Counted from the first letter of the stretch, positions 17,431-26,864 are shown. The stretch is DNA of 36,123 bases from Candidatus Hodarchaeota archaeon (GCA_016839625.1 JAEOTY010000214.1:1-36123); one strand, 5' to 3'. Notes: generated by a model not told the origin, from the letters alone. Made by a program: numbers and translations.

Positions 17431-18511
17431 TTTGGGTTTGTTCACGTTGTTCCAACTGTTCCTTGAGATAAACAATGCTATCTACTGTGCTTGGATCCTG
17501 GTTATTCAAAATAGCTAGATACATAGAAACGTAATCCCCAAAATAAGTAGCTGAGAACAACTGGCTCAATAGATCTGTACCTCTGGCGACAATTTCCACT
17601 ACCTCAACTTTGTCTTTAACGATTTCTTTTGTTATCTCTAAACGCAACTTAACATTAGGATGTTCGGCCTCAAAACGAAAAACGAGAACAACAAAGGGGT
17701 TTTCTCCTGTCAACGATTCCCATCCCACTATGTGGTTATGATTGAATTCTGGTAATTCTTCGGCCATTGCGAGTATCTTGGAATTTTCGTTTAGTTGACA
17801 TTTTATTCGATTCGCAACACATCCAAATGAGGACCATATCACAGGAATTCGTTCGTGTAATTTTTGTGCGATTTGTTTGGCCTGGTTTTCAGATGTTTCT
17901 TTTTTGGGGTGAAATTCCTCACGCATCTGTCGAAAGAGTGATAGAGTCTCCTCAATAGCAGAGTGATCAAGGGGAACGAGATTCAATGATGATAGAATCT
18001 TGAGTAATGGGAAAAATAGGAGAGAAAAAGCAGCTCTTGGTTGATATCCAGAAGGAATTAGGAAAAAAGGCAAATAATATCTTTGACAGAAACTCTTTAA
18101 TTTCCCCCCCGATCCAATTCCTACTATTTTGGCTGATTTCTTAATTGCAGCGATCGTACACGATATAGTTTCTTCTGTATTTCCAGAATATGATAGTAGA
18201 ATTATTAATGTGTTATTCGTAACAAATTTCGGGAGAGTATAATTTCGATTTATGATTATTGGCAGAGAAAACACTTCTTTGAGGTAAGTTTGTAAGTAGT
18301 CTCCACTGACCGCCGACCCACCCATACCGCAGATTAAGACTTGTGAAACAGGTTCAGTATAGGAAATTGTGTATTTCTCCACAGTAGCTTGAGCTGGAAC
18401 CTCAAAAGGATGTTGAACCAACTTTTCTACTAGTTCCGCCCAATCATATACCATCTGGAACATATTTTTGGAGTCCAGTTTGGAAATTTCAGTCAGATTA
18501 TCAAGAATCAT
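17393..18511 (-). CDS. Bifunctional phosphoglucose/phosphomannose isomerase
   Basis: A 372-aa cytosolic enzyme of the archaeal PGI/PMI family, interconverting fructose-6-phosphate with glucose-6- or mannose-6-phosphate. It has two SIS domains. The first has ICGMGGSAVSGD (phosphate loop), LLSYSGNTEET and GSGGKL; PRAAFS follows, a hallmark of this family. The second half carries IPVIWSSFG and EELPEFNHNHIVGWE, holding the catalytic Glu and His. GGTGG lies 9 nt upstream of the ATG. It supplies hexose phosphates for glycolysis and for mannosyl donors. Its last codons overlap the ABC stump by 38 bp on the opposite strand, and the TAA stop falls at the apparent junction. Confidence 0.92.
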   Translation of the reverse strand: MILDNLTEISKLDSKNMFQMVYDWAELVEKLVQHPFEVPAQATVEKYTISYTEPVSQVLICGMGGSAVSGDYLQTYLKEVFSLPIIINRNYTLPKFVTNNTLIILLSYSGNTEETISCTIAAIKKSAKIVGIGSGGKLKSFCQRYYLPFFLIPSGYQPRAAFSLLFFPLLKILSSLNLVPLDHSAIEETLSLFRQMREEFHPKKETSENQAKQIAQKLHERIPVIWSSFGCVANRIKCQLNENSKILAMAEELPEFNHNHIVGWESLTGENPFVVLVFRFEAEHPNVKLRLEITKEIVKDKVEVVEIVARGTDLLSQLFSATYFGDYVSMYLAILNNQDPSTVDSIVYLKEQLEQREQTQTKLFDALDGLHQ

Positions 18512-18695
18512 TAGCTAATCCACCGTATTATACTATAAAGGGAACTCTTCGTTGACGATTAAAGACAATTTGTCTATGATTTCGAGATATTATCCCAATG
18601 TTAGCAAGCTATTTCTTCAATCTTTCCTTAAAAATCGTTTGAATACTAGCTAGAACCCTAGCCAAATAAAGATTTTTTACAGAGTAAGTGATTCT

Positions 18696-19163
18696 ATGGA
18701 GACAACTTATCTTCGTATGCTACAATTTCTTGGTACGAATGGATATTATGCACGAACAGAGGCAGAAAAATCGTTACTACAGAAATTAGTGAATAAAGGG
18801 TACGTGCAAATCAAACGTGGGACTAAAAGCATCTTTCAGATAACTCCTGATGGAGAGAATAACTTAACGCGTGAATTGAATCCTAATACATCAATTGGGG
18901 ATCAAGAATTTCTATCTTGTCTGAGAAAGGCATATAAAGACCTTGCTAATCCCATGAAACCCCTTGTAAGGATTCCCGATGTTCGAAAGAAGTTGAATGA
19001 GAAGAGAATTCCCGATAATTTGTTTAACAAAAAAGTACTAGATTTGCACGACAAGGGAGTCATTACATTGCAAACAGCTTTATCAAAATCATATGCTGTC
19101 CATGGTGGGATTGAATCAGACTCTGGTACTGGTGTATTCTATTTTATGATGTTCGAGGCCTAA
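18696..19163 (+). CDS. Winged-helix protein paired with a P-loop ATPase
   Basis: A 155-aa protein. Residues 1-60 form a winged helix: the helix YLRMLQFLGTNGYYA, the helix KSLLQKLVNKGYVQIKR, and the wing SIFQITPDGENNL. Residues 65-155 look like a second, different wHTH: FLSCLRKAYKDLA, RIPDVRKKLNEKRI, FNKKVLDLHDKGVITLQTA, ending with a strand (GVFYFMMFEA). The second module's IPDVR...LHDKGxI pattern resembles small proteins encoded beside archaeal AAA-type ATPases. GTGAT lies just before the ATG. The ATPase gene begins 6 bp after its stop, so the two are probably one functional unit, perhaps a DNA-binding subunit with its motor. The role is unknown. Confidence 0.75.
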   Translation: METTYLRMLQFLGTNGYYARTEAEKSLLQKLVNKGYVQIKRGTKSIFQITPDGENNLTRELNPNTSIGDQEFLSCLRKAYKDLANPMKPLVRIPDVRKKLNEKRIPDNLFNKKVLDLHDKGVITLQTALSKSYAVHGGIESDSGTGVFYFMMFEA

Positions 19164-19169
19164 TTAATT

Positions 19170-20537
19170 ATGACTCATGTAGCATCCTTGGTTATAGAGA
19201 ATCCATTCCATAGCTTTACTGCTCGTTCGGATGTTCCAGAATTTTTCAATCTAAACCGTCCAAATCAGGAAGCTTTGAAACACGTCATTCGTTTCTTGGA
19301 AATAGTGCGCAGAAAGAAAAGAGAATCTGTCATTTTACCCATAATCGCGGAAGCAGGGTATGGGAAAACTCATTTTTATTGGGTTCTTCGAGAAACAATT
19401 AGGGATGCATATGTAGTATATATTCCAGTTCCCACCAATCCCAATCGAGTATACTCCCATTTTTATTTCGAGACCATCAAAGCTGGGGGAGCCCCTCTGC
19501 TAGAGTATGTAGCAGATGCTTTAACACAGAAATATCGTAAAGTTGAACATGCAGCAGTCGATTTTCCTGGAATGGGGAATATTGTAATTGATGGTTTTTT
19601 TGCGTTAAAAGACCCAAGTCAATCAAAACTTGCGTTAAAATGGTTGACTGGATTTGATATTGACGATAATACCACTAATTTCAAAAGAACGATCATGGAT
19701 GATGAGGAACTCGCATTAGCAGCATTGAAGATTATTTTGAAGGTTATAGATAAACCAATCCTCTTCTTCGTTGATGAACTTGAATCCTTATTCATTGCTT
19801 TGGGACCCGAAGCAGAGCTTCAGTTTCTCGAGACCCTCAAGAAAATGCACAATGAAGCATCTAATTTCATTTTATGTTTGGCTTGTCTTGCTACATTATG
19901 GGATAAGATTCTCGATCTATCTAGTACTGCAGTTCAAAGTCGGATTGAACCTCCAGTTGTGTTAAAACGATTTTTAAAGAAAGACATTCAAGATTATTGC
20001 ATACAAATGCTACAAGATTTCCATCACAAGTTTGAAATTCTGCCATCAGATCAAGATTCTTTGTGGCCCCTTACTAAAGGAGACGTTGAATCATCCTATG
20101 CTTACTCTCATGGGAATCCGCGAGAAGCGATCAAATGGTTAGCAGGATGCATCGAAGAACGGAAAGCTCCTCTCCTGAAAGATCTAGAAAAGAACCAAAA
20201 GCATTTGACGAGTTCAGGAAAAAAAATTAAGGCAATTATCGATAAAATGAAAGAAACTAGCACTGGAATATTACAGAAGAATAATGGAGCCTTTATTTCA
20301 CTCTCAACATCCGAAAAGAGAGTATTGATTACAATTCCACCCCTACAGGGTATAGATGAAGTTTTTCATCAATCCTATTGGAGTAGCCTTAGAACCAACA
20401 TTGATAAAGAGGAATATTGCGAGGTTATCCTCATTGGAAGTATTCCAGAAGAGAAAGAGGAGGAAGATTGGAATCTAAAGTTATTCTCCGATACAGAGCT
20501 CAAAACAGAATTTTCTGAGTATCTAAGACAACTTTAG
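19170..20537 (+). CDS. P-loop (AAA-type) ATPase of unknown role
   Basis: A 455-aa ATPase. Walker A is EAGYGKTH (61-68, K66/T67), and Walker B is ILFFVDELES with D202/E203, so it should hydrolyse ATP. Between them are two longer strand-helix units (YVVYIPVPTNP, FPGMGNIVIDGF). ESRIEPP/VLKRF-type residues after Walker B and SYAYSHGNPREAIKWLAG near residue 315 resemble the sensor-2 region and lid of Orc1/Cdc6-like ATPases. The C-terminal 120 residues are unassigned. BREX-type and other defence ATPases use related GxGKTH/S loops next to small wHTH proteins, but no further defence gene is nearby, so that link is weak. No membrane segment is visible. Confidence 0.75.
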   Translation: MTHVASLVIENPFHSFTARSDVPEFFNLNRPNQEALKHVIRFLEIVRRKKRESVILPIIAEAGYGKTHFYWVLRETIRDAYVVYIPVPTNPNRVYSHFYFETIKAGGAPLLEYVADALTQKYRKVEHAAVDFPGMGNIVIDGFFALKDPSQSKLALKWLTGFDIDDNTTNFKRTIMDDEELALAALKIILKVIDKPILFFVDELESLFIALGPEAELQFLETLKKMHNEASNFILCLACLATLWDKILDLSSTAVQSRIEPPVVLKRFLKKDIQDYCIQMLQDFHHKFEILPSDQDSLWPLTKGDVESSYAYSHGNPREAIKWLAGCIEERKAPLLKDLEKNQKHLTSSGKKIKAIIDKMKETSTGILQKNNGAFISLSTSEKRVLITIPPLQGIDEVFHQSYWSSLRTNIDKEEYCEVILIGSIPEEKEEEDWNLKLFSDTELKTEFSEYLRQL

Positions 20538-20606
20538 GTATGAATAAATAGATTACATAGAGTTGGCTGATCGAGCCTCTAGTGTTTCTTCAACGGAGTA
20601 CGGATA

Positions 20607-21710
20607 TTGACCAAATCATTTCAAGACCCGACAGTTATCAATGAACTTAAAACAAAGATTCACGAGTTATCAGCCAAAATTGGTGATCGAAAGATCCGCA
20701 TTTGTCATGTTTGTGGAACCCATGAATATACGATCTCTCATTGGGGGATAAGATCTCTTCTACCAAAGAATATTGAAGTGATCGCTGGCCCAGGATGTCC
20801 CGTTTGTGTCTGTCCAAATGAGGATATCGAACAGAGTATTTGGCTTGCAAAGAATGGGTATGTATTAGCTACTTTTGGAGATATGTCTCGAGTTCCGAGT
20901 AATCAAGGGTCTCTCCTGACCGCTCGAGCAGGAGGGGCAGATATTCGTGTTGTTTATAGTTTTCTTGATGCTATTAAATTTGCTAATAGCAATCCTCAAA
21001 AAAGGGTTGTTTTCTTTTCCATCGGGTTTGAAACCACAGCTCCAACCGTTGCTATCGAACTCCTTAATCAACGGATTCCTACTAATCTTTTCATTCTTTG
21101 TGCTAATAGACTTGTGCCTCCAGCGATGGAAATTTTACTAGAACAACCTGAAATTCCCCTAGACGGTTTCATTGCACCTGGTCATGTTTCAGCAATAACA
21201 GGTTATGGTATATATGAGTCTATCAGCGATCAACACCACGTTCCAATAGTAGTGGCGGGTTTTGAACCAGCTGATGTTATGTTCGGCGTTCTTGCGATTC
21301 TTCAACAGCTGGCTCAATCTCGATCGAAAACAGAGAACCTCTACTCAAGGGTGGTTACTCGAGAAGGGAATAGAAAAGCATTAGCAGCAATGTCAGAAGC
21401 TTATTCTGTAGTTGATGCAAGATGGCGGGGCATTGGAATCATCCCAAAATCAGGCTATGACTTAGCTGAACAGTTTTCGAAATTTAATATCCGTTTAAAA
21501 GAAGAATTGCCTATGAGTAGTGGTGAGGACATACCTAAGGGGTGTAAGTGTGCAGAAGTTATGTTAGGGAAGATCTATCCCGAAGATTGTGGCCTCTTCA
21601 ATAAAAAATGTACTCCTGAAAATCCTATTGGGCCTTGTATGGTTGGAAATGAAGGAACTTGCTCCATTCACGCGAAATATGGAGGATATTTAGATCTAGA
21701 AGAGGATTAA
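20607..21710 (+). CDS. hypD: Hydrogenase maturation factor HypD
   Basis: An Fe-S protein that, with HypC, carries Fe(CN)2CO during assembly of the [NiFe]-hydrogenase active site. All signature motifs are present in 367 aa: CGTHE (36-40), GPGCPVCVC (61-69), FGDMSRVP (90-97), GFETTAP, APGHVS and GFEPADV. The C-terminal Cys cluster (about 325-355: CKC, DCG, KKC, GPC, GTC) ligates the [4Fe-4S] cluster. The TTG start is supported by GGAG 9 nt upstream. No hypC, hypE, hypF, hypA/B or hydrogenase gene is in the window, so its partners must lie elsewhere. It follows the ATPase gene by 69 bp on the same strand, but nothing ties the two functionally. Confidence 0.95.
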   Translation: MTKSFQDPTVINELKTKIHELSAKIGDRKIRICHVCGTHEYTISHWGIRSLLPKNIEVIAGPGCPVCVCPNEDIEQSIWLAKNGYVLATFGDMSRVPSNQGSLLTARAGGADIRVVYSFLDAIKFANSNPQKRVVFFSIGFETTAPTVAIELLNQRIPTNLFILCANRLVPPAMEILLEQPEIPLDGFIAPGHVSAITGYGIYESISDQHHVPIVVAGFEPADVMFGVLAILQQLAQSRSKTENLYSRVVTREGNRKALAAMSEAYSVVDARWRGIGIIPKSGYDLAEQFSKFNIRLKEELPMSSGEDIPKGCKCAEVMLGKIYPEDCGLFNKKCTPENPIGPCMVGNEGTCSIHAKYGGYLDLEED

Positions 21711-21732
21711 TTAGGATTTTCTCCTGTTGTTT

Positions 21733-23385
21733 CTAATCTTGAGAGGTTAAATGAAATTTCATCACTAACCCTTCTAAGGGACGGAGTTGAATGAAATTCT
21801 CTGTCTCATGCGAGATTTTGAAATCATAAGTTGAAAAAATTGCAGTAGAAGAAGGATGGGGGTTGTCAATCTGGTTAACCTTGTTATGAAAATTGAGCGT
21901 GACCAATATTCCCTCCTGATTTGCTCGACGTTCATAAAGCAGGCATTTGTTATTGGATGTGGGGAGAAGTTCCAAATCACCCTCCTTAAGAACATATTCA
22001 CTCTTGCGAAGTTGGATAAGGCTCTTAAAAAATGACAACATTGATTTTTGATCCTTTTCTTGTGTTTCAACATTGATTGATGTTGAATCTGTAGAAATCG
22101 GTAACCATGGTTCAATATCAGGATCAGATGAAAAACCGGCATTTCGGGTGGAGGAGGTCCACTGCATCGGAGTACGACATCCGTCACGACCAAAGAATTT
22201 TCCGATAGGAATTCCCCATACCTTCAGTTTAGCAATGGGATCTTTTAGATATTTCTTTGGAATTCTTACTTGATGCATTCCAATTTCCTCCCCATAGTAA
22301 ATGAAAGGAGTACCTCGTAAGGTGAGTAAAAGAAGCATTAGCAATTTCGATCTTTTCTCTTCATTACCATATCGGGAGATCATGCGTTGTTCATCATGGT
22401 TTGATAATACATAACAGGGCCAATATGGTTCTGGTAGGATGCTCTCTGTTTCTTGGATGACTTGTTTAAATTTTTCTGCAGAAAAAGGTTGCTTAGTGAA
22501 TTTGAAGTTGAAAACAAGGTTCAATCCATCATTTTCTTCTCCATATAATGGGCGGATGATGTTTGGTCCTCCCATTGCTTCTCCCACGAGCATTCTTTCT
22601 GGTGTATAGGAATCTATTATTTTTCGAATCCTTGTACACATATTAATTGTTTCGGGGAGAAATGCAGTATACCGTGGGTCTTGGAATAGAAAAGCAGTAG
22701 AATCATGGGACGGTAGGAGCCGCCAACTTCGTGGGTTGTTACGAAAGTCTTGATCCTCGAAAAGCACATGGATTATATCTAGCCGAAATCCATCAACACC
22801 CTTATCTAACCAGAACTGTAGAGTGTTATGCATTTCTTCTTGAACTTCAGGGTTATGCCAATTAAGATCAGGCTGACACGGGAGGAATTGATGTAAATAG
22901 AATTGGTATGTGTGTTCATCCCACTCCCACGCTGATCCTCCAATGATCGCTCTCCAGTTATTTGGTGACTTTTTCCCCTTCCTGCCTCGTCCTTCCTTCC
23001 AAATGTACCATTCCCTTTTAGGATTAATTTTTTTTGCACGAGACTCTAGAAACCAAGGATGTTGGTCAGAAGTATGGTTTAACACCATGTCCAAGATTAT
23101 TTTGATATCCAAAGAATGAGCTTCTACTAATAATTCATCAAACTCAGTCATGGTTCCATATTCGGGATTAATCGCTCTATAATCCGATATATCGTACCCG
23201 TAATCTTCTTGAGGTGAGGAGAAAAATGGCGAAAACCAAATGGCATCTATTCCAAGCTCCTGTAAATAGTCCAACCGGTTGATAATACCTTGGAGATCTC
23301 CAATCCCGTTATTGGTACTATCTGCGAATGAACGGGGATATATCTGGTAAAAAACCGCTTTATACCACCATTTTTCCTTTTTCAT
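21733..23385 (-). CDS. GH13 alpha-glucosidase (oligo-1,6-glucosidase type)
   Basis: A 550-aa glycoside hydrolase family 13 enzyme, likely an alpha-glucosidase or oligo-1,6-glucosidase splitting short alpha-glucans in the cytosol (no signal peptide). Region I is DMVLNH (99-104). Region II is GFRLDIIH with nucleophile D203. Region III is VGEA with acid/base E269. Region IV is LSNHDEQR with D331. YQIYPRSFADSTNNGIGDLQ at the start is typical of the oligo-1,6-glucosidase/trehalose-6-phosphate hydrolase group. Length is normal and a C-terminal beta domain is present. GGGAG lies 6 nt before the ATG. It is last in a leftward group after the TIM-barrel gene (38-bp gap). Such enzymes are common in bacteria, so transfer into this lineage is possible. 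Confidence 0.92.
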   Translation of the reverse strand: MKKEKWWYKAVFYQIYPRSFADSTNNGIGDLQGIINRLDYLQELGIDAIWFSPFFSSPQEDYGYDISDYRAINPEYGTMTEFDELLVEAHSLDIKIILDMVLNHTSDQHPWFLESRAKKINPKREWYIWKEGRGRKGKKSPNNWRAIIGGSAWEWDEHTYQFYLHQFLPCQPDLNWHNPEVQEEMHNTLQFWLDKGVDGFRLDIIHVLFEDQDFRNNPRSWRLLPSHDSTAFLFQDPRYTAFLPETINMCTRIRKIIDSYTPERMLVGEAMGGPNIIRPLYGEENDGLNLVFNFKFTKQPFSAEKFKQVIQETESILPEPYWPCYVLSNHDEQRMISRYGNEEKRSKLLMLLLLTLRGTPFIYYGEEIGMHQVRIPKKYLKDPIAKLKVWGIPIGKFFGRDGCRTPMQWTSSTRNAGFSSDPDIEPWLPISTDSTSINVETQEKDQKSMLSFFKSLIQLRKSEYVLKEGDLELLPTSNNKCLLYERRANQEGILVTLNFHNKVNQIDNPHPSSTAIFSTYDFKISHETENFIQLRPLEGLVMKFHLTSQD

Positions 23386-23423
23386 GACTTCTCCCTTGAT
23401 TTTTAAGTTGTTTTTTCTTTATT

Positions 23424-24263
23424 CTAAAAAATCCCTGGATTCTTCTTTGTTCTCATTTGACGAACTTTTCGCATCACAAAAGGCCGCAGAATTTTCACAA
23501 GAAATCTGTGGAAGTTTTTTCCAGACATTGCGAGCATGTAGATATAGGAACGAAAGATTTTGTTGAGGTCTTCTAGAGAACGGGGCCGCAACTCCATTGT
23601 AACGGTTCCTGAAAAATGAATTTTCTTCAAGAATTCTTTGACAGGTTCAACTGGCATATCTCCATCTGTTAATAATGGAAAATGTGTGTCTTCTTCTCGT
23701 GTGCCTCCTGAAATGTGAATATATCCTGTTGGTGCCTGAAGTAAGTCCAAAAGGTGATTAGGCAGTTCTAAATAGTTCTTACCATGAGTTATATACGAAT
23801 GAGGAATATCAAAGCAAAAACCCAATTTATTATTGGTGTTAGCTTGTGTTGTCTCAAAAAATTGTAGAAATTCCTCCCACGATTGATATGGCATATTTTC
23901 GAGTAAAGGAAGTGGTAAATTCTCTATCCGCTTATAAAATTTTTCCCACGATCCGCTTGCATCGGAAGGAGGGTGCACCACTACTCCTATAATATTAAGA
24001 TTCCGTTGGTTGTTGATCACATTCTCGACAAACGTATCTACCTCTTTGTTATTAGATGAAAGATCTATTCCATAATCTTCCACATAAGGGGCATGAATTG
24101 TTGTTTGGGATGATTTCAATATCTGAAGTACGCCTTCCAAATCATCAAAAACAGTCTGATCAAACTCTATGTGCTTCAACCGGATAACAGACGCAATTTT
24201 AACCCATTGTGAGGGTTGGATAGTGTTTACTTTTTGTATAGTTAATCCTGTTGTAAAGGTCAT
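23424..24263 (-). CDS. Sugar-phosphate isomerase/epimerase-like TIM-barrel protein
   Basis: A 279-aa xylose-isomerase-like/AP-endonuclease-2-type TIM barrel. Likely metal-ligand positions are visible: the H in TTIHAPY, HP in GVVVHPPSD, E in PLLENMPY, D and H in CFDIPHS, H in YIHISGG, and E in TMELRP. The fold includes sugar isomerases, epimerases and endonuclease IV; the missing DNA-binding features and the neighbouring glucosidase favour a sugar-type reaction, which is inference. The last 30 residues are strongly basic (VMRKVRQMRTKK). The ATG has AGGAC and AAAGG upstream. It sits 35 bp after the catalytic M16 gene and 38 bp before the GH13 gene. Confidence 0.75.
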   Translation of the reverse strand: MTFTTGLTIQKVNTIQPSQWVKIASVIRLKHIEFDQTVFDDLEGVLQILKSSQTTIHAPYVEDYGIDLSSNNKEVDTFVENVINNQRNLNIIGVVVHPPSDASGSWEKFYKRIENLPLPLLENMPYQSWEEFLQFFETTQANTNNKLGFCFDIPHSYITHGKNYLELPNHLLDLLQAPTGYIHISGGTREEDTHFPLLTDGDMPVEPVKEFLKKIHFSGTVTMELRPRSLEDLNKIFRSYIYMLAMSGKNFHRFLVKILRPFVMRKVRQMRTKKNPGIF

Positions 24264-24298
24264 ACCTTTGTCCTGCTGTCATTCATTGGATAGTACTG

Positions 24299-25603
24299 TT
24301 ACCATGGCCCGTTTTCTGGGAATTTAGGATTCCATTTCTCGGGGATTGTACCAGTGGCATACACTGTCATGTTTAAATGTTTAAATATCTGGTCTTTAGC
24401 TTTTTGAATGTCATTTGGAGAGATTTGAAAGATTTTCTCTTGGAAATCCGTTGTCGAGAACCATTGGTGGAATTTGACGTATTTTTGAAGAAGATCAATC
24501 CCATAATTGGTAGGATCCTCGATTTCAGAAATGTGAGATCCCCAAATTTCTTCTTTTAAATCGGTAACAATTTGAGAGGTTATTTTGAGGTCATGAATAT
24601 CAATTAGTAGTTCTAGGATCCTTGTAAAGACTTCGTCGGTTTTATTTGGAGGAGCAACGAAAAAAATGGTACTGGCTGAGATATCAAAAAGCGGTTCAAA
24701 TCCATAGCGACAAACTCCAGCCAATCCTTTGCTGGTTATTTCTCGATATAATAAGGAAGTGCGAGAATTTCCAATGAAAGTATTTAGTAACAGTAATGGG
24801 AAAAAATCAGAAGTGGAGGTACCAGGGCTGGTCCAGCACAAAGCTACGTATGTTAGAGGTTTTGGTCTTTCAAGAAAATGATATGAGATATCACTTTTTT
24901 GAACAACAGAATCAACTTTTGGCGGACTGATGGGATTGGTTTTTGGTTGTGAGATTGGATCATTGAAAGTAGAAGATAAAAATTCCTTTTCTGCCTGTAA
25001 ATCGAACCCTCCTACCAAGGTTATTACGGCATTATCTAGGGAGTAAAATTGTGAGATGTAATCGGTTATCATGTCTGCTGTAATCGCCCCAACCGAATTC
25101 TGTGTTCCTAATATGCTGTGTTCTAGTGGTGTTCCAGTAAAATGCGTTTTACGAACTTTAAAGAGAGTGTCTGTTTCTGGCATGTCTTCATACCATTGGA
25201 TTTCCTGTAAAACAACCTGTTTCTCCGCTTTAAACTCTTCTGGATCAACTTTTCTGTCTGTTAACAAATCCTTCCAGATTTCAGCAGCTTTGTGTAAATT
25301 TCGGCTTGGTACTTTAGCAAAATAGGCTGTATGATCATAGGTTGTATAAGCGTTTAAATCAGCACCTAATCGAGTAAATTCTTCGTTTACTTGCTTTGTT
25401 GTTTTCGTTGGGGTTCCCTTGAAGAACATGTGCTCCAAAAAATGGCTAATACCATCATTTGACCCAGAACCGAATCCCTCCTCATACATACTCCCAGCAA
25501 AATAACCAACTGCAAATAACGATGTTTTTCCACTAGGGATCGAAACAAGGTGCAATTTTAAATTATTGTCTAAGGTAATAATCTCTGATTGTTCAGTACT
25601 CAT
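24299..25603 (-). CDS. M16-family zinc peptidase, catalytic subunit
   Basis: A 434-aa peptidase of the pitrilysin/mitochondrial-processing-peptidase family. The inverted zinc motif HFLEH lies at 54-58 and the third ligand is E134 in VVLQEI. The C-terminal half repeats the fold (RPKPLTYVALCW, LLYREITSKGLAGVCRYG). The open frame extends 64 codons upstream through the neighbouring gene, but the ATG at 25603 follows that gene's stop by 10 bp and has AAAGGG 7 nt upstream, so the extension is rejected. Together with the next gene it forms an active/inactive pair like MPP beta/alpha and bacterial two-gene M16 sets. It probably degrades or processes peptides in the cytosol. Confidence 0.9.
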   Translation of the reverse strand: MSTEQSEIITLDNNLKLHLVSIPSGKTSLFAVGYFAGSMYEEGFGSGSNDGISHFLEHMFFKGTPTKTTKQVNEEFTRLGADLNAYTTYDHTAYFAKVPSRNLHKAAEIWKDLLTDRKVDPEEFKAEKQVVLQEIQWYEDMPETDTLFKVRKTHFTGTPLEHSILGTQNSVGAITADMITDYISQFYSLDNAVITLVGGFDLQAEKEFLSSTFNDPISQPKTNPISPPKVDSVVQKSDISYHFLERPKPLTYVALCWTSPGTSTSDFFPLLLLNTFIGNSRTSLLYREITSKGLAGVCRYGFEPLFDISASTIFFVAPPNKTDEVFTRILELLIDIHDLKITSQIVTDLKEEIWGSHISEIEDPTNYGIDLLQKYVKFHQWFSTTDFQEKIFQISPNDIQKAKDQIFKHLNMTVYATGTIPEKWNPKFPENGPW

Positions 25604-25613
25604 TGGTATCCCT

Positions 25614-26864
25614 TTAATCACTGTTGAAAGTTTTGTTCTTCCAGTTTTCCTGGATCTTAGTGGGATCCATATCACCGATAATGGCCAGACTGAAATTCTT
25701 TGGGTGAAGAAGTTTTTTCCACAATGAATGAATATCTTCAGTTTTGACTGTTTCAATTTCCTTATATCTTGACTCAACCGTAGGTGAAAGACCATGAACT
25801 CCCCTGTTAATAATTCGTGAAGTCAATGCCCGCGAATCGTCGAATGATAAATCTAACTGACCTAAGATAAAATCACGAGTCGTATTATATTCCTCTTCTG
25901 AGACTGGATTTTTACCTAAGTCGGAAATAATTTCTACAAGCGAATCTATTGCTTCTTCCGTCCGTGTTGGGTTAGTTTCCATATAACAACGAAGAATTAA
26001 CGCCGTGTCTAAGAGTTTCAACGTTGCTCCAGTCAAATAACCGAATGCTTTCTGATCTCGTAAAATTGAAAACATTCTTGATCCAAATGATTCACCGAGG
26101 AGAGCACTAGAGAAACGAGCTAACCCTATAGTAGTTGGTTTGATATCTGATATAATGTTGACACAAAGATAAACACTTCCATCTTCTTTAGAAGATGATG
26201 CTATGATATTGTTTGGGGGGACTGTTTTTTGAGGGAAAGAATGGGTCTTTTTTGGTTCAAAGTTCTGCGACGAAAGAAAGTTGGAAAATTCCTGATCGAT
26301 TTGGGACTGAAGGGTTTCTGATATCGCTCCGACAGCAAATCCCCACGGACTGACTAGTAGTTTCTGATGGGTTTCATGAAGATTGTCGAGGGTTATTTGG
26401 TTTATTGATTCGGGTGTCCCAATTTGAGATCGTCCTAGAGGATGGGTTTCTCCAAAGACTGCTTTATCTGCGTCAAAGATCAGCATTCGTCGGATCGCAT
26501 TCGACTGAACTTGATGATAGAGTTGCACCAAATTCTGTTTTTCGATTTGGAAATGAGAATCTTCGAGGGAAGGAGTCGTTATCATTTCAAAAAGGAGTTC
26601 TAATGTCCTCATAGCATGTTTTGGCTGAACTTGAGCCCCAATAACGGCAAAGTCTTTATCTGTTGTAGTAAATAATGATCCTCCTGTTCCATCGATTAAT
26701 TTTGCGATTTCTAACTCATCGTGCTGCTCTGTTCCACGACCCATTGTTTGTAACAAAACTTGAGTTGTACCTGCAAGTGAATCATGAGCAGCTCCATGAT
26801 AGGTTACAATTCCAAGACACACAGTGCGTAAATTTAAATAAGGGTGAATCTCTGTTTTGATCAT
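25614..26864 (-). CDS. M16-family peptidase, non-catalytic partner
   Basis: A 416-aa M16-fold protein. Where the catalytic partner has HFLEHMFFKGT, this one has TQVLLQTMGRGT, so the zinc ligands are missing. The C-terminal half keeps the substrate-binding R/Y segment (FGSRMFSILRDQKAFGYL). Inactive M16 subunits pair with active ones and help bind substrate. GGAG lies 8 nt upstream of the ATG. The stop codon is 10 bp before the catalytic gene's start, and the downstream ribosome binding site overlaps this stop, so expression is probably coupled. Confidence 0.88.
   Translation of the reverse strand: MIKTEIHPYLNLRTVCLGIVTYHGAAHDSLAGTTQVLLQTMGRGTEQHDELEIAKLIDGTGGSLFTTTDKDFAVIGAQVQPKHAMRTLELLFEMITTPSLEDSHFQIEKQNLVQLYHQVQSNAIRRMLIFDADKAVFGETHPLGRSQIGTPESINQITLDNLHETHQKLLVSPWGFAVGAISETLQSQIDQEFSNFLSSQNFEPKKTHSFPQKTVPPNNIIASSSKEDGSVYLCVNIISDIKPTTIGLARFSSALLGESFGSRMFSILRDQKAFGYLTGATLKLLDTALILRCYMETNPTRTEEAIDSLVEIISDLGKNPVSEEEYNTTRDFILGQLDLSFDDSRALTSRIINRGVHGLSPTVESRYKEIETVKTEDIHSLWKKLLHPKNFSLAIIGDMDPTKIQENWKNKTFNSD

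Noticed and set aside
25604-25795. N-terminal extension of the catalytic M16 peptidase
   Set aside because: It runs antiparallel to no signal, overlaps the upstream M16 gene, and a good ribosome binding site precedes ATG 25603.
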